Of a DNA stretch of 64,000 bases, positions 14,501-23,656 are shown one piece after another. Both the position numbers and the translations under genes were made by a program. The stretch lies in NCBI GenBank assembly GCA_965220465.1, contig CBDCPZ010000014.1, positions 103,484 to 167,483 on the forward strand, in the 5' to 3' direction. The DNA is from JAHDHW01 sp965220465 (GTDB lineage Bacteria > Bacteroidota > Bacteroidia > Chitinophagales > Saprospiraceae). Numbering within the stretch: position 1 is the first letter of the stretch; each line of letters starts with the position of its first letter. The notes beneath the pieces are model-generated. The model was not told the DNA's origin and did no database searches. It saw nothing but the letters and a program-made list of their open reading frames with translations.

Positions 14501-15670
14501 CACTGTAAATTCTTGGTAAACAGTTACTCTTACTGTATCACAAACCACAGGTTTTGTTGAACAAAAACTTACATCTGCTTCTCCACAGACTTGATAATCA
14601 ATAAATGATGGAGCACTGGCATCTCCTGTAAATGTACTAGTGAAACAACCCGATGTACAATCCAAATAACCGTCGTATACTCCGGTTCCGGATGTTATAT
14701 CACTCCAAACTACTGTTGATTCAACAACTCCGCTTACTGTTAAATCTACATCACAACCAACAATAGTAGAAACATCGTCAGCTTGAATTGGAGGTGGAAT
14801 TGAAGTTATATAATATTCATTTGTGTCATTTCCGGTTTTACAAAATGTAACGGTATAAGGGCCGCCGCCATTAACACATGCAGGATCTCCCAAATCCATC
14901 TCATCACCACAATCAACCATATATGTAAAAGACCCTGAAGGGACATTTCCTGAGAAAATGCCTAACTCCATACCTATCGCATCGGGATGAAGTTCAACTT
15001 CAAATTCAACACAACGTATTGGCGGAACCTGAAAACTTAATCCACAACACAATCCATCTAGATCAATTGCAGGAGAAACCCATGTCATAGAAGCATCGCT
15101 AGAAAGGTTTGCGGGAAAAAAAGGTGTTGTATTATCACAGGCTCCCGAAGGGACAGAACATGGTTTTGTGGTCACTTCAAGTCCCCAACCATTTAAAGTT
15201 CCTCCATCCCAAGAGTTAACATCTTCAATTGTTAGAGTCCAGGTACCGTTGATGTTTTCATCATCAAATAAAGAAAGTGCATCCAAAGGTTGGTATGATC
15301 CACCATCTGTCGGTGGACAAGGAATGGATCCATATAAAGATCCAGAATCATCAAAATTTATATCAAAATTATCTTCGCTATTGCAAATTTGATCAACGAG
15401 AGTAATAGTCGTTCCTTCAGGGCTAGTCAGCGTAATAATTAAATCATTATCCCAAACGTGAGTTACATCAAGGTTTATGAGATTAATATCGTCAATACAT
15501 TCGTTGGATGCGGAAATATCAATTATAGAAGTAATTACCGAAGGAGCATTGGAAGGAATGGTGATGGGAACATCAGCACTGTTATACACAACCTGGCCAT
15601 AAGCCAAAGGCATATACGCTAATAAAATAAAAATAAAATGTAGTGTTCTGTTGTAAAGCTTTTTCTGCAT
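1..15670 (-). CDS. Giant multidomain HYR-repeat surface protein (3' end outside window, reading frame broken at 10.4-13.15 kb)
   Basis: The ATG at 15670 opens a signal peptide (about 26 residues ending AYGQ). A proprotein-convertase P domain follows (residues ~27-165), then an Ig-like segment, two HYR domains and an H-type-lectin-like module (~645-840). After a frame-broken stretch the reading continues with a second H-lectin-like module, HYR, an F5/8-C/fucolectin-like module (motif NVALGKSATQ), an IgGFc-binding-like domain, about 30 HYR domains (one interrupted by an NGDFE-type jelly-roll module near 9.5-10.0 kb), an Ig-like segment (~2.5-2.85 kb) and at least 16 copies of a 51-residue repeat. 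From ~10.43 kb to base 1 I read one frame without a stop. The C terminus, where a T9SS sorting tail is expected, is not in the window. The likely role is an exported adhesin or glycan-binding scaffold. Family calls are from motifs by eye; the overall nature is secure, the exact lectin families less so. Confidence 0.85.
3110..7930 (-). repeat. 228-bp (76-residue) HYR-domain tandem array, 21 units in exact register
   Basis: The GCATC anchor coding for the CDAI motif occurs at 3265, 3493, 3721 and every 228 bp up to 7825, giving 21 units with no length change. Each unit reads DTTDPVLAGVPSDATVECDA, then IPSAATVTATDNCS, then TVNYSETxGTGCPYTITRTW, then a DDCGNTATATQTINVI tail. Neighbouring units differ by only a few bases, so recent duplication or gene conversion is likely. 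More divergent HYR domains flank the array at ~2.88-3.1 kb and 7.93-10.3 kb. Confidence 0.93.
10430..13150 (-). other. Frame-disrupted segment of the giant HYR protein
   Basis: Homology to the domains continues but hops among all three minus frames: fragments at 12738-13151, 12512-12892, 11333-12232, 11071-11478, 10917-11147 and 10402-10914. Reading across junctions restores expected motifs, for example TRTWT after DYT near 12765, QHASETIHY near 12940 and NRTDCC near 12390. Several junctions are repaired by deleting one base, so most lesions look like single-base insertions outside long homopolymers. Modules recoverable here are an H-lectin-like module, HYR, a fucolectin-like module ending LAEVEVFA, a DxDxDG acidic stretch and an IgGFc-binding-like domain. 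Either the consensus sequence is poor here or the gene is decaying; the insertion bias and the clean flanks favour error. Confidence 0.75.
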
Positions 15671-15796
15671 ATATCCTCACTAGTAAAAGTCGAAAAAATG
15701 TTTAATTCAGGAGAAAAAAAACTTGAGGAGATCACTTATAAAAATAAACCTTTTCTAAAATTTGGAATTCCTCCATTGGCTTCCACTTTGTTATTG

Positions 15797-15804
15797 CAAA
15801 TATA
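15797..15804 (-). promoter_or_regulatory. Possible -7 element (TATATTTG) of the HYR gene
   Basis: On the minus strand this reads TATATTTG and matches the Bacteroidota TAnnTTTG box, 127 bp before the ATG at 15670. I find no TTG at the usual -33 spacing, so the call is weak. Confidence 0.3.
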
Positions 15805-16232
15805 AAATCATCAATCTCTATGCCTAACTATAAATTATATTAAAAAAAAATATGTTTTTTAAAGTTTCGAAAATTAGTCTATTTAACGTTAATATATAAT
15901 TAATTGATAACCAATAAAATGAACAATAAAAATCCAAAATTAACCCGTCAGTTATTTTTAAAATTTATTATAAAAAAAACTAGCGATTTTTGATTTTTAA
16001 GGCTTTGTGACATATCATCAAATCATCCTGCAATTTCCCTACCCCGTCACAATATTTGATAAAAAAGATGGCAATTAACCTGATTGAAAAAAGTATTGAA
16101 ATTATTCGCTTTAGCGGTAGATTATTGTACAAAACGAATCTTCTGAAATTATAAAAATGATGTTTTGGCAGGAAAAAACATGGTGTGCATTTAATGTTAT
16201 AAAACTATAAAAACTAACCTCTCAAAAAGAAT

Positions 16233-16265
16233 AAAGGGTCAGGATTTATAAAACCCTGACCCTTT
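16233..16265 (-). terminator. Intrinsic terminator after the SprB-like gene
   Basis: A perfect 11-bp stem (AAAGGGTCAGG at 16233-16243 with CCTGACCCTTT at 16255-16265) has an 11-nt loop. It lies 27 bp beyond the stop codon of the minus-strand giant gene and is followed on that strand by ATTCTTTTTG. Confidence 0.8.
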
Positions 16266-16292
16266 TATGGTCTAAATTATTTTTTTAATGGT

Positions 16293-19200
16293 CTATCTCA
16301 GAATGGTGACATTTCCTTTCTTAATAAACTCTTCGCCATTTCCGCATCTTACTTTCAGGTAATATCCGTAAACATCTGCGCCCAGTTCTTTTCCACCAAA
16401 TGTACCATCCCACCCTTCGTTTTGGGCGTTGGACTCAAACATTTTCTCACCCCAGCGATTGTAAATAATAAAATAAACATCTGTCACATCTGTTCCTCTA
16501 AGATATAAAACGTCATTGTGGCCATCACCATTTGGAGTAAAAGCGTTCGGGAAAAACACATAAGGCTCTTCACAGGCTGGACGAACAACAGTTATCGTGA
16601 CAGCACTAGCCACCGCACAACCACTGTCTTCATCGGTAACAACTACCTCATAAGTTGTCGTTTCCAGAGGAGTTGCAACGGGATTCTCGATAGTCGGATC
16701 ATTAAGCGTTTCACCATTCGACCAAATATAGGTAGCACCTGGAAAATCTACATTGAGTTGCGATGTTTCATAAATACATATCTCCGTGGGGTTGGCAGTT
16801 GCTGTAACTTCACCGATATCTATAACACCGATAAACGCGCTATCGATTGCGGTACAGCCATTTTCATTAGTAATGGTGAATATATAATATTGACTTGAAG
16901 TCGGATAAACAAATATCTCATTCGGATTCTCCGTATAGATAATATTCTCTCCTTCCCAAACCCAACCTACACTATCCAATGGAGCACTTATAGAGATTAA
17001 TATGGTATCCCCAAGGCAAACACTGTCCGGAAGAGGTACCTCTGTTGGGAGATCATAAACCGACAGCGTTACAGAAGCTGTATCCATACATCCGGTAATA
17101 CTATCTATAAACTGTACATAATAAGTACCAGGATCAAGAGGATTACCTGGAGTATTGGGGTATTGTGACCCCATTCCTAAAATAGTACTAAAGCTAGGAT
17201 CATTTGACCATTCTATCATATCCGGTTCACAGTTTACACAGTCTGCTATTAAGAATGTCGGTAAATCATCCGGATCACAGTAAGTCGTATCATTCAGTGG
17301 TTCTACAATTTCTAAATTTATTGGATCAGGGATCAACACTATTAAAGTATCTTCCTGTGGACAAGAATATAAACTGATGGTGTCAGAAATCGATACTGTA
17401 ATAACTACATCTTCCGTAATCTCAGCGACTGCATACGGGCTATTCGGGTCATCAAAAATACCCGGAGGAGACCATACAAACACTAAGCCTGAAGCAGATC
17501 CATCATATAGTTGGATTGAATCACCAACTTCACAAACAAAAGTGGTATCCGGAAATGGTATATCAATGATGTTAATTGGTATCGATTGCATTAGAGTATC
17601 TGAGCAACCCAGTTCATCCGTGACAATCAATTCGACTTCAAGGGTATCTGATTGCGGTACATCAATTATTACAATACTAGTATCATAAGAACTTCCATTT
17701 ATTGTCCAATACCAGTCCACAATACTACCCAATACTGAAGTAGAAACATCCATTAAAGTAACTACGGCTCCAGAATCAGTGCATTCAACGCTTACATCGA
17801 TCTCCAGATTGAACATTGGATCGACCACACAAACTTCGTAAATTACGGTATCTTGTTGGAAGCAGTTGATACCAGGGTTTGGTAACAAAATAAGTGTAAC
17901 TATAAAACATCCGGTGTCAGAATATACATGGCTCGGATTAGAGCCAATCGCTCCACCTGGATTTCCGGGATCACCAAAAGTCCAGACATAGGTAACAAAC
18001 GGAGATATACTATCTAATGAAAAATCAACCTCCAAGCTATTACATTGCTGCATGGCAATTATAGTCGTATCTGCAACTATGGAATCAACTACCTCAATCG
18101 TAAGCGTATCGGTTGCCAGACAACCGTACTGATTTGTAACATCATAAAAGATAGTGTAAAATCCAGCTGTATCAGTATTAATCGTTATAATAGAATCCAT
18201 CGAAACTGGCGGATCCCAATTATACGTCAAAGAATCTCCCGGGTCCAGATTAGAAACTGATATAATCAATTCATCACCAGCGCACACAATGGTATCATGT
18301 TCAACCACTATATTTATTTCACCTCCAATAATTATTACACTATCCATAGCAAAACAATCACCACTGCTCACTTCTACATAATAAATGGAAGTATCAACAG
18401 GAAATACCGGCAAATTAGGATCAAAAGGATTTCCATCTTCATCGGTCCAAACAACAGTAGCTCCCGCTGGAGTTATATCAAAACCAATAATGATTGAAGT
18501 ATCGCAAATAAGGGTATCAGGCATCAAATTAATGGTTATTTTATTGGTATCTGCTTCAACAGGCAATACTCCTGAAATGGAGCAGCCATTGGCATCAGTT
18601 ACTGTAATTGCATAGTCACCTGGCTCAAGGTCTGTTGCTATTGGGCCTGTGGTAATCGGTGGATTCCAGGTATAGACATAACCGCCAGCTCCGCCATTTA
18701 CATCAACAAGAGCTATCGAACCTAGTGAATCACATTTTTCATCAATTATTTCAACCACTACATTAATTTGGGTTGGCGCTTCAATTTCAAAACAAGCCGA
18801 AGCTTGCAAACACCCAGTGTTATCATAGGCATTGATACAATAAGAACCAGGTCCTAAAGTTCCGTTTTGATATACATTTCCAAATTGGTCAACAATTTCT
18901 TGTGTTGTTGGAATCGAACCGGTAACGGTATAATCAACTGTCCCTGTTTCATCACCAGAACAAAGCAGCGTATCTACAGAATTGATGGTAATTTCAACCT
19001 CACCAACTGGAAGAGGAACTATTACAGAACCTGTACAGCCTGTAGAATCATCCGTAACTGTAACGGTATAAATCCCTGGAGGAAGGTCCGTCCTGGTATC
19101 TCCTGCAAGGTTAGGAGTTCCAATATTTGGGTTCCAGACATAAGTATAATTTCCCGAACCCCCTGTGGCAGTAATCGTTATAGAACCATTTGCTAAATCA

Positions 19201-22200
19201 CAGTCGGGTAAATCATTGATTATGTAATCAACTGAGATAGAGGGAATTTCCTCAACAACGATTTTTTTCACATTGTAACACCCAGTTGTATCTGTTATTG
19301 TTATAAAATAAGTTCCCGCTGGTAAATCTGTCGCTATCGGTCCTGTTGAAACCGGTGGATCCCAAGCATAGTCAAAACTTGCATCAGCAAAAGTCACCAT
19401 TCCGTTATCTTGTCCGCAAATTGAAGGCTCAACTTCATAATCTGAATCAGGGCCATCAATATTCCCAACAACAAATGTTTCTACTACAAAACAATCGTTA
19501 GGAAAATTTTCATCTGCAACAGTTACGGAGTAAGTTCCAGCAGCCAGATTATAAGCAATCGAATCATTTGAATTAGTAACATTAGGCGACCAGGTATAAA
19601 TAAAATTAACTCCGGAAGTAGCATCCATAAATATCTCAGCCCAACCGTCTGCATTATCACAAGTTGCATTTATAATTAGCAATCCATCAATAATTGGTGG
19701 TCCACAACAACCACTACTATCCGCGACAATCAAGTCATCTTCAAACACGCTGCAACCGTTGGCATCAGTTACAGTCAATCCATACGTTCCAGGATTTAAA
19801 TTATTTGCTGTCGGACCTGATGGACTTTGTGGTGGATTCCACTCGTAAACATATCCACCTGCACCTCCGGTTACTGCTAATGAAATAGATCCTAATTGAT
19901 CGCAATCCTGTGGATATATTGAAATATCCAAATCTATTTGAGTAGGTTCTTGTATTTCAAAACATGCTTCTCCACTAAAACAGCCATTTGCGGCTGTAAT
20001 AACTAAGCAATAAGAACCAGAAGGCAGATTTCCATTGGTATAAACATTTCCTTCACCATCCTGAATAATGGTATCAGCAGGAAATACAAAACCTCCAAGA
20101 TAATCAACTGTAAAACCAACAAAGCCAGAAACATCGCCTGCACAGCTTAATATTGGTTCAGAATCAATCGTTATTGTAGCTTGAGGGTCATTGGATGTTA
20201 AAACAAATATTACAGACCCCGTACAACTTGTGCTATCATCTGTGACTGTAACTTCATATATCCCTTCTGCAAGGTTAGTCATGGTTTGTCCTCCCCAGCT
20301 GTAAGAATAAAAACCAGATCCGCCTGAAGCATTAATGGTTACTGAACCATTATTTAGACCACAATCTGGATTTTGATTAATTTGGGCTACTACATCTAAA
20401 CCACCTTCTTCTTCAACAACTACAGTTATGACATCCGGGCAATCCGGAACAAAAGGATCAACAATTGTTACAAAATAATTACCAGCCGGTAAATCAGTTC
20501 TAATATTTGAAGATCCTCCATTTCCTAAGTTTGGTAACCATGTATATTGATAATTTGGATTTGAAAAAGTAACTGATCCATTATTTAAGCTGCAATCCGA
20601 AAGCGTTGTGATATAAGTCGCCTCAGGCCCATCGATATTTCCAAGGGAAAAAGTTTCTACCAAAATACAAGTAGAATCAACTGGATTTTCGATCGTTACC
20701 GAGTATGTTCCCGCGGAAAGATCAAATGCTTGATTATTCGTAGAATTACTCACATTTGAAGACCAGGTATAGTTATTTATAGTGCCACCAGGATCGCCAC
20801 CAACATTTACAGTTGCCTCACCATTCGAATTTCCACAAGAAGATTCAATCACAACTACGCTTTCAATAGAAAGGGTACAGGGTAGTGGAGGCGGAGGTGG
20901 GCAATTATCTCCAACAAACAAAGCGGCTGCTCCAATATTACAGCCATTGGCATCAGTCACAGTTAATATATAGGTCCCTGGATTAAGGCTACCAATAGTG
21001 AAATCTGGCGGAATAGGTGTTCCATCCAAAAAAGCCATATAAGGAGGTGTTCCTCCGGTAATTGCCAATGAAATAAAGCCAAACGAATCACATTCTACTG
21101 GATAGATCGAAATATCGACATCAATTTGATCAGGGTTTTCAATTTCAAAACAATCACCCGCTTGTTGGCATCCATTTACATCTGTAATAACTATACAATA
21201 AGAACCCACAGGCAGGCTATCATTTGAATATGTATTGCCTTGACCATCAACTATTAATGTATCTGCAGGGAAAGCAAATCCCGCATCATAATTCACAGTA
21301 AAATTAACCGTACTATTTACATCTCCTGAGCAAAGCAGCGTATCGATTCCATTTATCGTAAGATCCGCCAACGGATTATTTGCGTTTAATGAAAAAGTAG
21401 TTACCCCTACACAATTAGTATTGTTATCTGTAACTGTCACTTGATACACGCCAGGTTCCAGGTTATTTATAGTTTCACCTATTCCGATCAATGTTCCCCA
21501 GTCAATGGTATAATTGCCTGATCCACCCAAAGCATTGATGGTGACAGATCCATTGGTCGAGCCACAATCAGGAGCACTGTTAACCGTGGAGTTAATGTTC
21601 AAAGGGCTTTCTTCTTCTACGACTACTGTAATTACATCCTCACAGCCGGGATTCGCAGGGTCTGTGATTGTGATAAAATAATCACCTCCGGGTAAATCAA
21701 TTCTTTCATATTCACTAAGCTCAGTTCCTAAATCAGGATTCCATGCATATTCAAATGATTGCTCGGCAAAAGTTACCGTTCCATCATCTACACCACAAAC
21801 TGAAGGCGTCACCTCATAATCAGATTCTGGACCATCGATATTTCCAACTGTAAAGGTTTCAATAACAGAACATGTATCTGCAGGATTTTCAACCGTCACC
21901 GAATAAGTGCCAGCTGATAGATCGAAAGCCTTGTTATTTAGAATACTGTCTACATTTGAAGACCAACTGTAGTTATATAAATTACCATCAGGATCACCAG
22001 CTACAGTAACAATTGCAATTCCATCAGAATTTCCACAAGAAGCTTCAATAACCACTACACTAGCAATAGAAATAATGCATGGTGATGGTGGCGGCGGTGG
22101 AGGGCAATCTTTTTCTAATATTAAATTATCAACAACTCCGCTACATCCATTTGCATCTGTAATCGTCACGTTATAAGTTCCTTCAGATAAATCACTTGCC

Positions 22201-23621
22201 ATCGGACCAGAAGGATTTTGAGGAGGATCCCATTCGTAAGTATATCCTCCTGCTCCTCCAGATATTTCAATTGTAATTGAACCCAATTCGTCACAAGTTT
22301 CATCAACGACCGCCAAATCAGCATCAATTTGAGTTGGCGCTTCTATTTCAAAACAGTCTGCTCCACTAAAACAACCGTTAGCATCTTTTATTACAACACA
22401 ATAAGCGCCTGGTGTGAGGTTTCCATTTATATATTCATTTCCGTTTGCATCCTGGATAATTGTGTCTGCCGGAAAAGCAAAACCTGGATTGTAATCTACA
22501 TTATAAACTACTGTCCCATCCATATCTCCTGCACAAGCAATAATTACATCATTAACCACTACCGTCGCTCCTCCACCACTATCTAAAAGTGTAAAAATCA
22601 CTGAACCTGTACAACCCGTATTCGTATCCGTTACAGTAACTTGGTAAGTGCCCGCTGCTAAACTACTCACAGTCTGACTACCCCAGCTATAACTATAGTT
22701 TCCTGATCCACCTGATTCATTAATTGTAACGGAGCCATTTGCAAGACCACAATCAGGTTGAATATTGATTGTATAATCAACCGTTATAGAAGGAATCTCG
22801 TCAATTACAACAGTTTTTACATTATCACAAGATGGGTCAGCAGGGTCGACAATCGTAACGAAGTAAGTTCCTGCTGATAACCCTGTCGCCATCGGTCCTG
22901 TTGAAACTGGTGGACTCCAGGTATAATTGTAACCAGGATTTCCAAAAGTTGCTGTACCATTATCTTCACCACAGACTGAAGCCGTTGTGACCAAAGTTGT
23001 TTCCGGTCCATCTACATTTCCAACCGTAAATGTTTCAACCAATGAGCAATCACCAGGTAGTGATGGATTCGTAATTGTTACTGAATAAGTTCCGGAAGAA
23101 AGGCCACTTGCAGTTGGGCCATTGCTTGAAGGTACATTAGATGACCAATTAAAAACATAACCACCAGGACCTCCAACAACATTGACAGTGGCAAGTCCGT
23201 CATTATTCCCACAAGTAGCTTCAATGACAATAACACTTGAAATAGTAATTCCAGGGTATCCAATCACTGCTCCTGAACAAGTTGCGGTATTACCAATCGC
23301 ATCAGTAACAGTTAGGGAATAATTACCCGGCGCCAGATTGACGATAGCTGTTGATGACTGACCATTGCTCCACATATAAAGATATGGCTGTACACCACCG
23401 CTTACCGTAGTGGTTATAGCGCCATTATCTTCCCCGCATGTTGCATCATGAGGCTGGCAATTAACCGCCAAATTGAAATAGTTGTCCGATGTTGCAAATG
23501 TCTGAAGGCTTATCAGCAAAAAAAACAACAAAGAAACAAATACCCTCTGGCTACTTTTCCCAAAAGTGGTATAGTCGTTTCTCGTTCTTGCTGTAAAAAG
23601 CTTATGTTTTAGTAAGTTCAT
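16293..23621 (-). CDS. Giant SprB-like adhesin with gliding-type (CHU_C) C-terminal sorting domain
   Basis: The protein has 2442 residues from the ATG at 23621; the in-frame TTG two codons earlier (23627) is less likely. An N-terminal hydrophobic segment (~residues 28-46, VFVSLLFFLLISLQTFA) fits a signal peptide. SprB-type domains (CGxxNG, SGGxGxYxYxW, LxxGxYxVTVTDxxGC) follow, organised in four super-repeats of about 395 residues with five domains each. The super-repeats begin near 23225, 22030, 20830 and 19660, and the first ones are separated by Pro-rich CPPPPPP linkers. PKD/Ig-like domains fill ~1640-2350. The last ~95 residues carry FFPNAFTPNGDGHND, YNRWGEKMFES and GTFGGKELGADVYGYYLKV, the CHU_C (T9SS type B) signature. 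It is the third gene after PorP/SprF and an OmpA-like gene with a 35-bp gap. In Flavobacterium, SprF-type proteins assist export of SprB adhesins, so this is probably the operon's cargo. Confidence 0.93.
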   Translation of the reverse strand: MNLLKHKLFTARTRNDYTTFGKSSQRVFVSLLFFLLISLQTFATSDNYFNLAVNCQPHDATCGEDNGAITTTVSGGVQPYLYMWSNGQSSTAIVNLAPGNYSLTVTDAIGNTATCSGAVIGYPGITISSVIVIEATCGNNDGLATVNVVGGPGGYVFNWSSNVPSSNGPTASGLSSGTYSVTITNPSLPGDCSLVETFTVGNVDGPETTLVTTASVCGEDNGTATFGNPGYNYTWSPPVSTGPMATGLSAGTYFVTIVDPADPSCDNVKTVVIDEIPSITVDYTINIQPDCGLANGSVTINESGGSGNYSYSWGSQTVSSLAAGTYQVTVTDTNTGCTGSVIFTLLDSGGGATVVVNDVIIACAGDMDGTVVYNVDYNPGFAFPADTIIQDANGNEYINGNLTPGAYCVVIKDANGCFSGADCFEIEAPTQIDADLAVVDETCDELGSITIEISGGAGGYTYEWDPPQNPSGPMASDLSEGTYNVTITDANGCSGVVDNLILEKDCPPPPPPSPCIISIASVVVIEASCGNSDGIAIVTVAGDPDGNLYNYSWSSNVDSILNNKAFDLSAGTYSVTVENPADTCSVIETFTVGNIDGPESDYEVTPSVCGVDDGTVTFAEQSFEYAWNPDLGTELSEYERIDLPGGDYFITITDPANPGCEDVITVVVEEESPLNINSTVNSAPDCGSTNGSVTINALGGSGNYTIDWGTLIGIGETINNLEPGVYQVTVTDNNTNCVGVTTFSLNANNPLADLTINGIDTLLCSGDVNSTVNFTVNYDAGFAFPADTLIVDGQGNTYSNDSLPVGSYCIVITDVNGCQQAGDCFEIENPDQIDVDISIYPVECDSFGFISLAITGGTPPYMAFLDGTPIPPDFTIGSLNPGTYILTVTDANGCNIGAAALFVGDNCPPPPPLPCTLSIESVVVIESSCGNSNGEATVNVGGDPGGTINNYTWSSNVSNSTNNQAFDLSAGTYSVTIENPVDSTCILVETFSLGNIDGPEATYITTLSDCSLNNGSVTFSNPNYQYTWLPNLGNGGSSNIRTDLPAGNYFVTIVDPFVPDCPDVITVVVEEEGGLDVVAQINQNPDCGLNNGSVTINASGGSGFYSYSWGGQTMTNLAEGIYEVTVTDDSTSCTGSVIFVLTSNDPQATITIDSEPILSCAGDVSGFVGFTVDYLGGFVFPADTIIQDGEGNVYTNGNLPSGSYCLVITAANGCFSGEACFEIQEPTQIDLDISIYPQDCDQLGSISLAVTGGAGGYVYEWNPPQSPSGPTANNLNPGTYGLTVTDANGCSVFEDDLIVADSSGCCGPPIIDGLLIINATCDNADGWAEIFMDATSGVNFIYTWSPNVTNSNDSIAYNLAAGTYSVTVADENFPNDCFVVETFVVGNIDGPDSDYEVEPSICGQDNGMVTFADASFDYAWDPPVSTGPIATDLPAGTYFITITDTTGCYNVKKIVVEEIPSISVDYIINDLPDCDLANGSITITATGGSGNYTYVWNPNIGTPNLAGDTRTDLPPGIYTVTVTDDSTGCTGSVIVPLPVGEVEITINSVDTLLCSGDETGTVDYTVTGSIPTTQEIVDQFGNVYQNGTLGPGSYCINAYDNTGCLQASACFEIEAPTQINVVVEIIDEKCDSLGSIALVDVNGGAGGYVYTWNPPITTGPIATDLEPGDYAITVTDANGCSISGVLPVEADTNKITINLMPDTLICDTSIIIGFDITPAGATVVWTDEDGNPFDPNLPVFPVDTSIYYVEVSSGDCFAMDSVIIIGGEINIVVEHDTIVCAGDELIISVSNLDPGDSLTYNWDPPVSMDSIITINTDTAGFYTIFYDVTNQYGCLATDTLTIEVVDSIVADTTIIAMQQCNSLEVDFSLDSISPFVTYVWTFGDPGNPGGAIGSNPSHVYSDTGCFIVTLILLPNPGINCFQQDTVIYEVCVVDPMFNLEIDVSVECTDSGAVVTLMDVSTSVLGSIVDWYWTINGSSYDTSIVIIDVPQSDTLEVELIVTDELGCSDTLMQSIPINIIDIPFPDTTFVCEVGDSIQLYDGSASGLVFVWSPPGIFDDPNSPYAVAEITEDVVITVSISDTISLYSCPQEDTLIVLIPDPINLEIVEPLNDTTYCDPDDLPTFLIADCVNCEPDMIEWSNDPSFSTILGMGSQYPNTPGNPLDPGTYYVQFIDSITGCMDTASVTLSVYDLPTEVPLPDSVCLGDTILISISAPLDSVGWVWEGENIIYTENPNEIFVYPTSSQYYIFTITNENGCTAIDSAFIGVIDIGEVTATANPTEICIYETSQLNVDFPGATYIWSNGETLNDPTIENPVATPLETTTYEVVVTDEDSGCAVASAVTITVVRPACEEPYVFFPNAFTPNGDGHNDVLYLRGTDVTDVYFIIYNRWGEKMFESNAQNEGWDGTFGGKELGADVYGYYLKVRCGNGEEFIKKGNVTILR

Positions 23622-23656
23622 ATTCAATTTTCTTTATAACCTAAATATGTCATGGA

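Larger units (their letters stand above)
15671..16292. other. Intergenic region upstream of the giant HYR gene
   Basis: This AT-rich 620-bp stretch has no credible ORF. It holds the terminator of the upstream SprB-like gene (16233-16265) and a possible promoter for the HYR gene (15797-15804). I see nothing else in it. Confidence 0.7.
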
